DNA from: JAZDKP01 sp043802925
GTDB taxonomy: Bacteria > Fibrobacterota > OXYB2-FULL-49-7 > JAEUSG01
Reading direction: 5' to 3'
DNA length: 25,235 nt
Assembly: GCA_043802925.1 (NCBI GenBank)
Contig: JAZDKP010000047.1
Location: 1 to 25,235, forward strand
Below are positions 7,562 to 13,825 of this stretch, in pieces. A program made the translations under genes and the position numbers. The notes beneath the pieces were generated by a model. It saw only the letters and a program-made list of their open reading frames with translations, searched no databases and had not been told where the DNA came from. Position 1 is the stretch's first letter; every line of letters begins with the position of its first letter.

Positions 7562-8419
7562 ATGAAGACTCTTACCGGCCTTGTAAAAGCCCTCGTTCTC
7601 ATCGGACTCATCTTCGGCGTCCTCTATTTCGGAATTGATTATTACTATGCTTCCCGCAAACCGGTCCACGCCGCGGTCCAAGAGCAGCGACCGGTCGTGA
7701 TCGAGCTCCAGGTACTGAAAGAACAGATGGCGGAGTTCGAACAGGCCATTTCCGACCTTCAGAGGGAAAACAAACCCTACGAGGACGAGGCCGAAGCGCT
7801 GGAAGGCATCAAGGAAAAGATAAGCCGGCTGAAAAAAGAGGTCCATGCCCCGGTTCCGGCCCTCGTTTCCTCCGTCCCTGCGGCCGAGGCGGGCGCGGTG
7901 CCCACGGAGGGGATTTTTTCCGACACCTATCAGAAGGTTTTTCTCGGAATCATCGGATTTCTCCTGCTTTTCATCCTGGTTCTCGTGATTTACAGTAAAC
8001 TGCGCGCCTCTCCGGCCAGGGCCCCGGAACCTGCGCCCAAACGTGCGGCAACCCCGTCCCCGCCGCGGACACAGGAGCCCGCTGCGTCCATCGCCGGCCT
8101 GAGCGATGACCAGGCCAACCGGCTCCGCGAGACCATGGACAAATTCAGGGCCGCGGCCGCACCCGTACTCCGGCAGGCCGAAACCCGCGAACTTGAGATT
8201 TCCGGCATCAAAGAGGCGGCTCCGGAACCCGCGGCTCCGGTCTCGCTCCGTATCGGGAATTTGCCACCCGATGCTGCGCCGCTTAAAAGCAGCGGAAACG
8301 AAATGATTGACCAGGTCTTCGAATTGACAGGACAAGGGCACACCGTGTCTGAGATTTCTGAAAAACTCCATATTGATCAGGACCAGGTCCGCCTGATATT
8401 GCGGTTCAAACAGTCCTGA
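7562..8419 (+). CDS. Two-span coiled-coil membrane protein with C-terminal HTH-like (DUF2802/DUF6115-like) segment
   Basis: The protein has 285 residues. An N-terminal hydrophobic helix (about 6-25) is followed by a coiled coil (about 43-95) rich in E, K and L. A second membrane helix lies at about 126-147 (LGIIGFLLLFILVLVIY). A proline/alanine-rich linker follows, and residues about 248-285 form a compact helical segment: IDQVFELTGQGHTVSEISEKL then DQDQVRLIL. The last part resembles the DUF2802/DUF6115 type found beside flagellar genes and looks like a helix-turn-helix, though DNA binding is not implied. It sits 10 bases upstream of a FliK-like gene, which supports a flagellar connection. 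I chose the ATG at 7562 because the 14 upstream residues are not signal-like. No ribosome site is apparent; the leader is AT-rich. Confidence 0.75.
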   Translation: MKTLTGLVKALVLIGLIFGVLYFGIDYYYASRKPVHAAVQEQRPVVIELQVLKEQMAEFEQAISDLQRENKPYEDEAEALEGIKEKISRLKKEVHAPVPALVSSVPAAEAGAVPTEGIFSDTYQKVFLGIIGFLLLFILVLVIYSKLRASPARAPEPAPKRAATPSPPRTQEPAASIAGLSDDQANRLRETMDKFRAAAAPVLRQAETRELEISGIKEAAPEPAAPVSLRIGNLPPDAAPLKSSGNEMIDQVFELTGQGHTVSEISEKLHIDQDQVRLILRFKQS

Positions 8420-8429
8420 TACGGCATAA

Positions 8430-10541
8430 GTGGAAGTTAACCTTAACCTCCTTTCCGTGCTGAGCGCCGCGGCCCGCCAGGCCGGCGTGGACCTCCCGCT
8501 CGATACTCCCGTCAAAGCCACCCTGGTCGAAGTCAAGGGCGACGGTTCGCTCGTGCTCGACGTGAACGGCGCGCGCATCACCGTTGCCGCGGGCAAAGGG
8601 GCGGACGCCCTGCTCGCCCTGGCCCGTTCGGGCGACGGCCTGTCGCTCGTTTTCTCCCGCGACGCTTCGGGCCGTCTCAAGGTCCAGTTGTTCACCGGCG
8701 CAACCGCGCAGGCCGGAACCGACTCGGTGGAAATGCAGGCCGCCTCAAAACTGGCGCGCGCTTTTGAAGATTTTACCCGGATACTTGACGAAATAAAAGT
8801 GACGAACAGCCGCGCGCTTTCACCCAAAGCGCAGGAGCAACTGCTCAGCCTGAAACAGGAATTCGCCATCCTGATCCGCGCAATATCGGAGCAAAGCCTG
8901 TTGCAGGCGTTTTCCCCGGAACGGCCCATTCCGCAGCAGGCCCCTCTGACGCTGCCGGCCGGTGTCGCGGCCCCGCAACCCTTTCCGGCCGGTTCCGCGT
9001 CACCGGCCAATGTGCTTCCGCAGGATCTTGCGGCGGCTCCGCCCGCTCCCGCTGCTCCCGTATCCATGACCGCACCGGTTAAAATTCCGGACCCGATTGC
9101 GCTGGCCCGGACCGCGGCGGCCCTGATAAAAGGGGATGCACTTCCGGCCATGCTCCGGCAGGCCGTGGCCGCGCTGGTGCGCGGGCTTAACGACATGCAT
9201 CTGCCCGTTCCGCAGGCAAAGAACACGGTGCTGCTGCCCCTGGCCGGTCCAGCGGAAAAAAGCATGCCCCGGCTCGCGGCCCAGGCCGGCGTCCTTTTGT
9301 CCGTGCAGGTCGAGGAAATGAAACCGAACGGCCGTGCTTTGTTACGCCTGCCTTCCGGCGAGTCCGTGGAGGTTCTCCCGCCCATGCCCCTGAAAAAAGG
9401 GGAACCTCTCACAGTCACTTACGCTCCGGCCCTCAAGGCCTTTACAATGACCGTAAACGCAGAACCCCGCGTGTCCCCTGCCATCATTGCGGAAGTGCGC
9501 GCTGCCGCGGAAGAAGAAGGGGTGCTGGCGCCATTGCCCGTGGGCCGGAACGCGGCTCCCTCCACCGCTCCTTCGCCGCTCCCTCCCGGACTGCAGTCCC
9601 TTGCGGAAAAGGTCCAGCGCTTTTCCGATAAGTTTGCGCTTCCGCTTGACGAGAGCCGCGCGTTGGCCCGCAGTCTCGTTTTCCTGCAGAAAAACGAGGT
9701 GCGCGCCGATACGGTCCGGCCCGAACTCGCGCTGTACCGCAACCTTCAGTCCGTGGGAGAGGGGATCACCGAGATCCTGCGGCTTGCCACGGCCCTCGAA
9801 AAGGAGCTGCCGGAAGGCCAAAAAGCATGGGTCCGCGAACTGCAGCGCCTGCTGCAGCCTTTTACCGAAAAGCCCCTTCTGGAACACGAACCCTCCGCGC
9901 GACGCGCACAGGTGCGCAAAATATTTGAGGAAAGCGGAGTCTTCTTTGAAAGCAGGCTGCTCAAACTTGCGAATGACAAGGACGGCCTCCAGCGCCTGGC
10001 CCAGACCGATACCAAGGCGCTTCTTCAGCGCCTCATGGATTTTACGGCCCGTAACCCTGAACTTCCAGCGGAATTGAAGGGGCGGCTTCAGCAGGAGTCC
10101 TTCCGCCTTTTCCAGACGGTCGAGGCGGTCCAGGTACGCACGCTTGCGGACGCCGACACCCAGCACCTTCTTATCCCGTTGGTCAATTCCGGGGAGGAAA
10201 AGTCCGCGTACGTGACCTTCAAACGCCGCGGCCGGCGCAAACCCATCGACGGGCGTAACACGTCGGTCACCGTGCGGGTTTCCCCAAGCGCACTCGGGGA
10301 GGTCATGGGCCGCGCGGACATCCGGGAAGGCGTTCTCCGGGTTGATTTCTTTGTTGAAAATGAGGCGCTGGCCGAATTGTTCAGGGACCATTCGCAGGAG
10401 CTGCTCGACCGGCTTCTGGCGCTGGGTTACAAAGTATCGGGGGTCCGCGCCCTGCCGGTGCGTACTCCCTATGCAGACCAGGAGGCCATGGACATCGTCC
10501 CGGATACGTCCACACGGAACTCGTTCGATGTGACGATTTAG
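8430..10541 (+). CDS. FliK-like flagellar hook-length control protein homologue
   Basis: The protein has 703 residues and starts at GTG, 10 bases after the previous stop. The N-terminal third is structured, followed by a long Ala/Pro-rich linker (about 165-215), which is typical of FliK-type molecular rulers. The C-terminal domain (about 595-685) matches the Flg_hook family: TSVTVRVSPSALGEV, then GVLRVDFFVENEALAELF and LLALGYKVSGVRAL. In FliK this domain contacts FlhB to switch the export apparatus from hook to filament substrates. The next gene encodes an FlhB C-terminal homologue, reproducing the ylqG-ylqH pair of Bacillus. The protein is longer than E. coli FliK. It could be the main FliK or a paralogue; no other flagellar structural genes are in the window to decide. 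Confidence 0.78.
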   Translation: MEVNLNLLSVLSAAARQAGVDLPLDTPVKATLVEVKGDGSLVLDVNGARITVAAGKGADALLALARSGDGLSLVFSRDASGRLKVQLFTGATAQAGTDSVEMQAASKLARAFEDFTRILDEIKVTNSRALSPKAQEQLLSLKQEFAILIRAISEQSLLQAFSPERPIPQQAPLTLPAGVAAPQPFPAGSASPANVLPQDLAAAPPAPAAPVSMTAPVKIPDPIALARTAAALIKGDALPAMLRQAVAALVRGLNDMHLPVPQAKNTVLLPLAGPAEKSMPRLAAQAGVLLSVQVEEMKPNGRALLRLPSGESVEVLPPMPLKKGEPLTVTYAPALKAFTMTVNAEPRVSPAIIAEVRAAAEEEGVLAPLPVGRNAAPSTAPSPLPPGLQSLAEKVQRFSDKFALPLDESRALARSLVFLQKNEVRADTVRPELALYRNLQSVGEGITEILRLATALEKELPEGQKAWVRELQRLLQPFTEKPLLEHEPSARRAQVRKIFEESGVFFESRLLKLANDKDGLQRLAQTDTKALLQRLMDFTARNPELPAELKGRLQQESFRLFQTVEAVQVRTLADADTQHLLIPLVNSGEEKSAYVTFKRRGRRKPIDGRNTSVTVRVSPSALGEVMGRADIREGVLRVDFFVENEALAELFRDHSQELLDRLLALGYKVSGVRALPVRTPYADQEAMDIVPDTSTRNSFDVTI

Positions 10542-10582
10542 CGGCTTTTCCCCATTGATTTTAAAAGGATTAATAGGATATA

Positions 10583-10879
10583 TTGAAAAAGCAGAAACCT
10601 GAACGGAAGGAAGATTCTCGTCGCGGCGCTATTTCCCTTCGTTATAACGAAGGAAAACAGCGCGCCCCCAAGGTCACGGCCAAGGGACGCGGCCGGGTCG
10701 CGGATGAGATCATCCGGATTGCAAAGGAAAACGGCGTCCCGGTCCGTGAGGACCCCGACCTGCTGGAAATTCTATATCCGCTGGAGCTCGATGCGGAAAT
10801 CCCGCCGGAGCTTTACAGTGTGGTCGCGGAACTTCTGGCGTACATATACCGGATGAACCAGAAAGCGTCAACGCCATGA
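10583..10879 (+). CDS. FlhB C-terminal domain homologue (YlqH/FhlB-like export-switch protein)
   Basis: The protein has 98 residues with a TTG start, supported by a purine-rich AGGATA element a few bases upstream. It corresponds to the cytoplasmic domain of FlhB without the membrane part: AISLRYNEGKQRAPKVTAKG, then ADEIIRIAKENGVPVREDPDL, then PPELYSVVAELLAYIY. The self-cleavage NPTH motif of full FlhB is absent; the equivalent position reads SRRGA. This is usual for the stand-alone YlqH/FhlB family. In Salmonella a comparable free FlhB C-terminal domain can partly replace the cleaved domain in export switching. It is encoded directly after the FliK-like gene and overlaps the next gene by four bases (ATGA). 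Confidence 0.88.
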   Translation: MKKQKPERKEDSRRGAISLRYNEGKQRAPKVTAKGRGRVADEIIRIAKENGVPVREDPDLLEILYPLELDAEIPPELYSVVAELLAYIYRMNQKASTP

Positions 10880-11724
10880 ACCGATTTGCCTTGCTTTCCG
10901 CCTGCATTTTGGCCCTTTTCCTCGCGGTCGTGCAGGCGCAGCCTTCGCGCAAACCCGCGGCCACGCCGCCTGCGGTTGCGCCGTCCGCAAATTCGGCCAC
11001 GACCCCACCGGCTCCCGGGGTGCTTCCGTCCGCCGTGTCCACGGAAAAATCCGGTGACTCCGCATCGGTTCCGGCAACCGCCCCGGACTCGCTTTCCGCG
11101 CAGGACGAGTCCATCCGCATCAAAAAGACCGCGGTGGCCTTCATGGGCCTTGAAAGCATCACGGAAAACCGCTTTCACGAGACGCTCGAGGAGCGCATCT
11201 ACCTCAAGCTGTCTTACAATAAAAACGTATCGCTCGAGCCCCGCGATTTCTTCTTCAAGGCAAAAAGCCGCGGCTTTGTTGTAAAAAAGCTCCTCTCCAT
11301 GAACGAAGCCGTGGAACTGATGAAACTATCCGGGGACCGCATCTTTGTGAGCGGTGAAATCCGCGACTTCAAAATTTCCCTCCGCCGCACCTTCGGCTTC
11401 CTGCCGTTCGGCAAAGTCCAGGGTGAAATCGTCTGTTACCTGCAGGTCCTCGACGCGCTTGAAAAGGAGCCCCGGTTCGCGGGAAACATCAAGTTCATCG
11501 GTGAAATGAATGCGGGCTGGGTCGGGTTTTCCTCCCCGGAAAGTTCCCTGCCGCTTTCCCCTGTCGAGGAAAAGCATTTCAGGTTCGAACTCATCAATGG
11601 ACTGGGCGAGACCTTTACCGAGACCGCGGAGGCCGCGTATGTCGGCATCATCGAGAAAAAAGCGCAGAACGTGGTCAAAAAAACAGTCATCCGGAGGGAA
11701 AACCGGCAGCGTCCGGGGCGGTAA
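10876..11724 (+). CDS. Secreted protein of unknown function with Pro/Ala-rich linker
   Basis: The protein has 282 residues. A signal peptide is clear (about 1-21, ending VVQA). It is followed by a low-complexity Ala/Pro/Ser/Thr linker to about residue 75, then a globular domain beginning KKTAVAFMGLESITENRF. That domain has an alternating beta/alpha pattern with ERIYLKLSYNKNVSL and RIFVSGEIRDFKISLRR. The arrangement faintly recalls CsgG/curli-assembly-like or DUF799-type lipoproteins, which begin with a similar strand and assess 'ability to report' repeats, but there is no lipobox and I do not assign a family. The ATG overlaps the stop of the FlhB-like gene, so it is part of the flagellar-type operon by position. 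It may be an envelope factor linked to flagella or an unrelated passenger. Confidence 0.72.
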   Translation: MNRFALLSACILALFLAVVQAQPSRKPAATPPAVAPSANSATTPPAPGVLPSAVSTEKSGDSASVPATAPDSLSAQDESIRIKKTAVAFMGLESITENRFHETLEERIYLKLSYNKNVSLEPRDFFFKAKSRGFVVKKLLSMNEAVELMKLSGDRIFVSGEIRDFKISLRRTFGFLPFGKVQGEIVCYLQVLDALEKEPRFAGNIKFIGEMNAGWVGFSSPESSLPLSPVEEKHFRFELINGLGETFTETAEAAYVGIIEKKAQNVVKKTVIRRENRQRPGR

Positions 11725-11751
11725 AAACCGTCCGGCTGTGGAAGACGCGGA

Positions 11752-11780
11752 TTGTATTGTCTCGTTTTTATGAATATAGT
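11752..11780 (+). promoter_or_regulatory. Candidate sigma70-type promoter of the partner-switching operon
   Basis: TTGTAT (11752-11757) and TATAGT (11775-11780) are 17 bases apart, in the AT-rich gap between two otherwise GC-rich genes. The predicted start is near 11787, leaving a leader of about 30 bases that contains a good ribosome site, GGGAGAG (11806-11812), eight bases before the ATG at 11819. This is the best-formed promoter in the window. No clear hairpin terminator for the preceding gene was found in 11725-11750. Confidence 0.55.
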
Positions 11781-11818
11781 TATATTTTCTTTTCCTTTTT
11801 AATTCGGGAGAGACGGTC

Positions 11819-12139
11819 ATGAATGGTCTTAAAAATGTTTTTGATGATAAGCAGGAGTTCGAGAAGCTGCGGGGCTTTTTTCTTGAGGCGATCCAGAAAT
11901 TTTCGGACTATCGTACCGGAAACCTCACCTACGGCGAAATCATGTATGTGCTCGAATGCGTCCTCGACAGCTTGCGGAACACGTCTGAAAAAGACGCCAA
12001 AAAGGGCGTCAAGGGCATGGGGCGCGAGGTCTCCTTCACCACGCTGTACGAAATTTCGGGCCGTATGGTCGAACGCATGGTCAAAAAGGGGCTTCTCAGC
12101 TCGACCGACGAAAAGTTCATCATCCACGGAGAAGAATAG
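11819..12139 (+). CDS. Small helical protein, first gene of the partner-switching operon
   Basis: The protein has 106 residues and the family is not recognised. It is soluble and predicted helical, with FDDKQEFEKLRGFFLEAI, a YGEIMYVLECVLDSL helix, and a C-terminal TLYEISGRMVERMVKKGLLS segment. It has no signal peptide, membrane span or cysteine motif. A strong GGGAGAG ribosome site and promoter-like boxes precede it. Only three bases separate its stop from the GTG of the next gene, an RsbW-like ATPase, so cotranscription is very likely. It could be the target or adaptor of the switch. No sigma-factor region 2 or 4 signature can be seen, so I do not call it a sigma factor. Confidence 0.8.
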   Translation: MNGLKNVFDDKQEFEKLRGFFLEAIQKFSDYRTGNLTYGEIMYVLECVLDSLRNTSEKDAKKGVKGMGREVSFTTLYEISGRMVERMVKKGLLSSTDEKFIIHGEE

Positions 12140-12142
12140 ACC

Positions 12143-12583
12143 GTGACCTCCCTGGGCGAGCATCTTGTTGCCATCGATTTTCCCGGCGACATCGAATATA
12201 TCCCCGACGTACGGCGTTTTATCTCCAATATCATCGGGCTGCGTGAGTTTTCCCGTCGCTTCACCTTTCGGACCGAAATCATCATCGACGAGCTCTGTAA
12301 CAATGCCATCAAATTCGGCCGTCTTAAAGTCGGGGAATTCATTTCCCTTTCCTGTAAAATCTCCGACGCGGCCGTGACCCTCGAAGTCTTCAATCCCGGC
12401 GCCGATGAAAAGGAACTCGGACGGCTGCGTCGCGCCATCGCGGAGGAGGCCGACAGCCCCGATGCCCCGGCCGGCCGCGGCATCCGTATCATAAAAATAC
12501 TGTGCAGTTCCATCGAAATCGAGGAGCGGGGCGGCACCCTGGTCCGGATCCTCAAGCAGAAATCCCTGAGCGACGACCTGTGA
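12143..12583 (+). CDS. RsbW/SpoIIAB-like ATP-binding protein (HATPase_c_2, anti-sigma-type kinase)
   Basis: The protein has 146 residues, the usual size for RsbW/SpoIIAB-like anti-sigma kinases. The start is GTG with GGAGAAG (12128-12134) about eight bases upstream. The N box is clear: EIIIDELCNNAIKFG, with E50, N53 and N54. The glycine box is PAGRGIRIIKIL (109-120). The usual D-x-G motif is replaced by VFNPGAD around residues 82-88, with Asn where the adenine-contacting Asp is expected, so ATP binding or kinase activity may be altered. In known systems such proteins sequester a partner (often a sigma factor) and phosphorylate a STAS antagonist; here both candidate antagonists lie immediately downstream. 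The molecular partner is unknown. Confidence 0.85.
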   Translation: MTSLGEHLVAIDFPGDIEYIPDVRRFISNIIGLREFSRRFTFRTEIIIDELCNNAIKFGRLKVGEFISLSCKISDAAVTLEVFNPGADEKELGRLRRAIAEEADSPDAPAGRGIRIIKILCSSIEIEERGGTLVRILKQKSLSDDL

Positions 12584-12610
12584 CCCTTCAGTTGAAAGAA
12601 TCATAAAAAC

Positions 12611-13411
12611 GTGCGCCCTTTTAAAATCATCCAGGAAAAATGCAGCCTTCATGACGCGCTCACCGTGCTTCGCTTCACGGGCAGCCTCGACGCGGAGCGG
12701 GTGCAGACGGTGGCGGAACGGTTCGAGGCCGCCATGACCGCCGGCAATGTTTTTATCGTGGCGGACATGAGCGACGTCTCCTTTATTTCCAGCCCCGTGC
12801 TGGGAGAGCTCATGGGCTGTAAAAAGCGGCTTTCGGAACGGGGGGGCAGCCTGTTCCTAGTCGGCCTCGATACGGAAAACCGTACCAAGCTCCGGCTCAT
12901 GGGTGCTGAAAAAATCTTCGAGTTCCTCCCGAGCATCAGCGCCGCGGTGCGTAAATACCACTGGGAAAACGAGGACTCGGGTGACGCGTTCCAGATCCGC
13001 ATTCCTCCGTTCCTCAGCTACGTACCCGAAATGCGGATCCTTTTTTCCGGCATCGTCCGGATCAAGGGTTACAGTAAGCGCGATGCCTTCCGGGTGGAGG
13101 CCATCATTGACGAATTGGTCAACAACGCCATCGAGCACGGCTTTGGGCCCGCGGGCGGCCCCATTGAGGTCAGCGGAAAAGTTTACCGCTATCGGGTCGA
13201 AATCACGATCACCAACACCCGCAAGGCCGGCCAGGACGACTCCGCGTTCATTGGCGATATCAACAACCGCCTCCACGGCGACCTTCCCTTCAATCTCAAC
13301 GAAAAGCGGGGGCGGGGCATTGAGCTGGTCAAAATGCTCTGCGACGAGTTTTCCATCACCGCGCAGGCCGACAAAACCATTGTCCGGATCATAAAAAAGA
13401 AAGAGGTCTAA
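12611..13411 (+). CDS. STAS-HATPase fusion: antagonist and anti-sigma-type ATPase in one polypeptide
   Basis: The protein has 266 residues with a GTG start. Residues about 1-115 form a STAS domain: LTVLRFTGSLDAERV, then VADMSDVSFISSPVLGELMG. The probable phospho-acceptor is S61 or S60; the canonical D-S-S/T-G around it is changed to S-S-P-V. Residues about 125-264 form an RsbW-like ATPase: N box AIIDELVNNAIEHGFG (E168, N171, N172) and glycine box RGRGIELVKML (233-243). The D-x-G region is degenerate, reading ITNTRKAG. Normally these two activities are separate proteins that bind each other, so the fusion could self-inhibit or bridge the neighbours. It lies 27 bases after the ATPase gene and four bases before the free STAS gene. 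Confidence 0.88.
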   Translation: MRPFKIIQEKCSLHDALTVLRFTGSLDAERVQTVAERFEAAMTAGNVFIVADMSDVSFISSPVLGELMGCKKRLSERGGSLFLVGLDTENRTKLRLMGAEKIFEFLPSISAAVRKYHWENEDSGDAFQIRIPPFLSYVPEMRILFSGIVRIKGYSKRDAFRVEAIIDELVNNAIEHGFGPAGGPIEVSGKVYRYRVEITITNTRKAGQDDSAFIGDINNRLHGDLPFNLNEKRGRGIELVKMLCDEFSITAQADKTIVRIIKKKEV

Positions 13412-13414
13412 AAT

Positions 13415-13768
13415 ATGGGCAATCAAATCACCATCTCCTTTCGGGACATTCCCGGCAAGTCCGACGCCAAGATTGTCGAGTTTGTCGGCGATCTTGACGC
13501 GACCAACGTCGAGAACGTGCTCGAAAAAATAGTGGCCCTCATGAACGACGGGTTCGTTTACATCGTGGCCGATTTCGAAAAGCTCCGGTATGTCAACAGT
13601 ACCGGCCTCGGCATCCTGCTTCATTTCAGCAAAATGGCCAAGGAAAAGGGCGGGTGCTTTAAAATCGCGAATGTAAATGAGCATGTCTACGAAATCATTG
13701 AAATCATCGGTGCGACCACACTGCTTGAAATTTACGATAATGTCGAAGAGGCTGTCAGCGCCCTGTAG
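13415..13768 (+). CDS. STAS-domain anti-sigma-factor antagonist (RsbV/SpoIIAA-like)
   Basis: The protein has 117 residues, one complete STAS domain. It shows AKIVEFVGDLDATNVENV near the start and the phospho-acceptor loop RYVNSTGLGILLHF, with S62 aligned to the serine phosphorylated in RsbV and SpoIIAA. The Asp normally before it is Asn, giving N-S-T-G. A downstream GGCFKIANVNEHVYEIIEIIG segment completes the fold. The start at 13415 follows AGAGG by eight bases. In known systems the unphosphorylated form binds the RsbW-like ATPase and frees its client. Here it could act on either upstream ATPase. Of the three switch proteins this is the most canonical. Confidence 0.9.
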   Translation: MGNQITISFRDIPGKSDAKIVEFVGDLDATNVENVLEKIVALMNDGFVYIVADFEKLRYVNSTGLGILLHFSKMAKEKGGCFKIANVNEHVYEIIEIIGATTLLEIYDNVEEAVSAL

Positions 13769-13815
13769 GGGCCGTCAATCGTACCCATGAACCGGCGCCT
13801 CGATCGGGCGCCAAC

Positions 13816-13820
13816 GGAGG
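13816..13820 (+). promoter_or_regulatory. Ribosome binding site deciding the start of the parvulin-like gene
   Basis: GGAGG ends five bases before the ATG at 13826. The alternative in-frame ATG at 13787 has no purine-rich site and would place 13 arginine-rich residues before the signal peptide, so 13826 is the better start. Confidence 0.7.
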
Positions 13821-13825
13821 ACCGC

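Noticed and set aside
7523..9418. 631-codon minus-strand open frame across the coiled-coil and FliK-like genes
   Set aside because: It crosses two well-supported plus-strand genes and is Arg/Ser/Ala-rich with no domain.
9342..10391. 349-codon minus-strand open frame within the FliK-like gene
   Set aside because: It is opposite the conserved Flg_hook domain and has shadow-like composition.
11819..12139. The 106-residue protein as a sigma factor
   Set aside because: No region 2 or region 4 signature can be seen and it is too short.
12611..13411. STAS-ATPase fusion as an assembly artefact joining two genes
   Set aside because: The frame is continuous, the linker is ordinary coding sequence, and both domains are complete; it reads as a true fusion.
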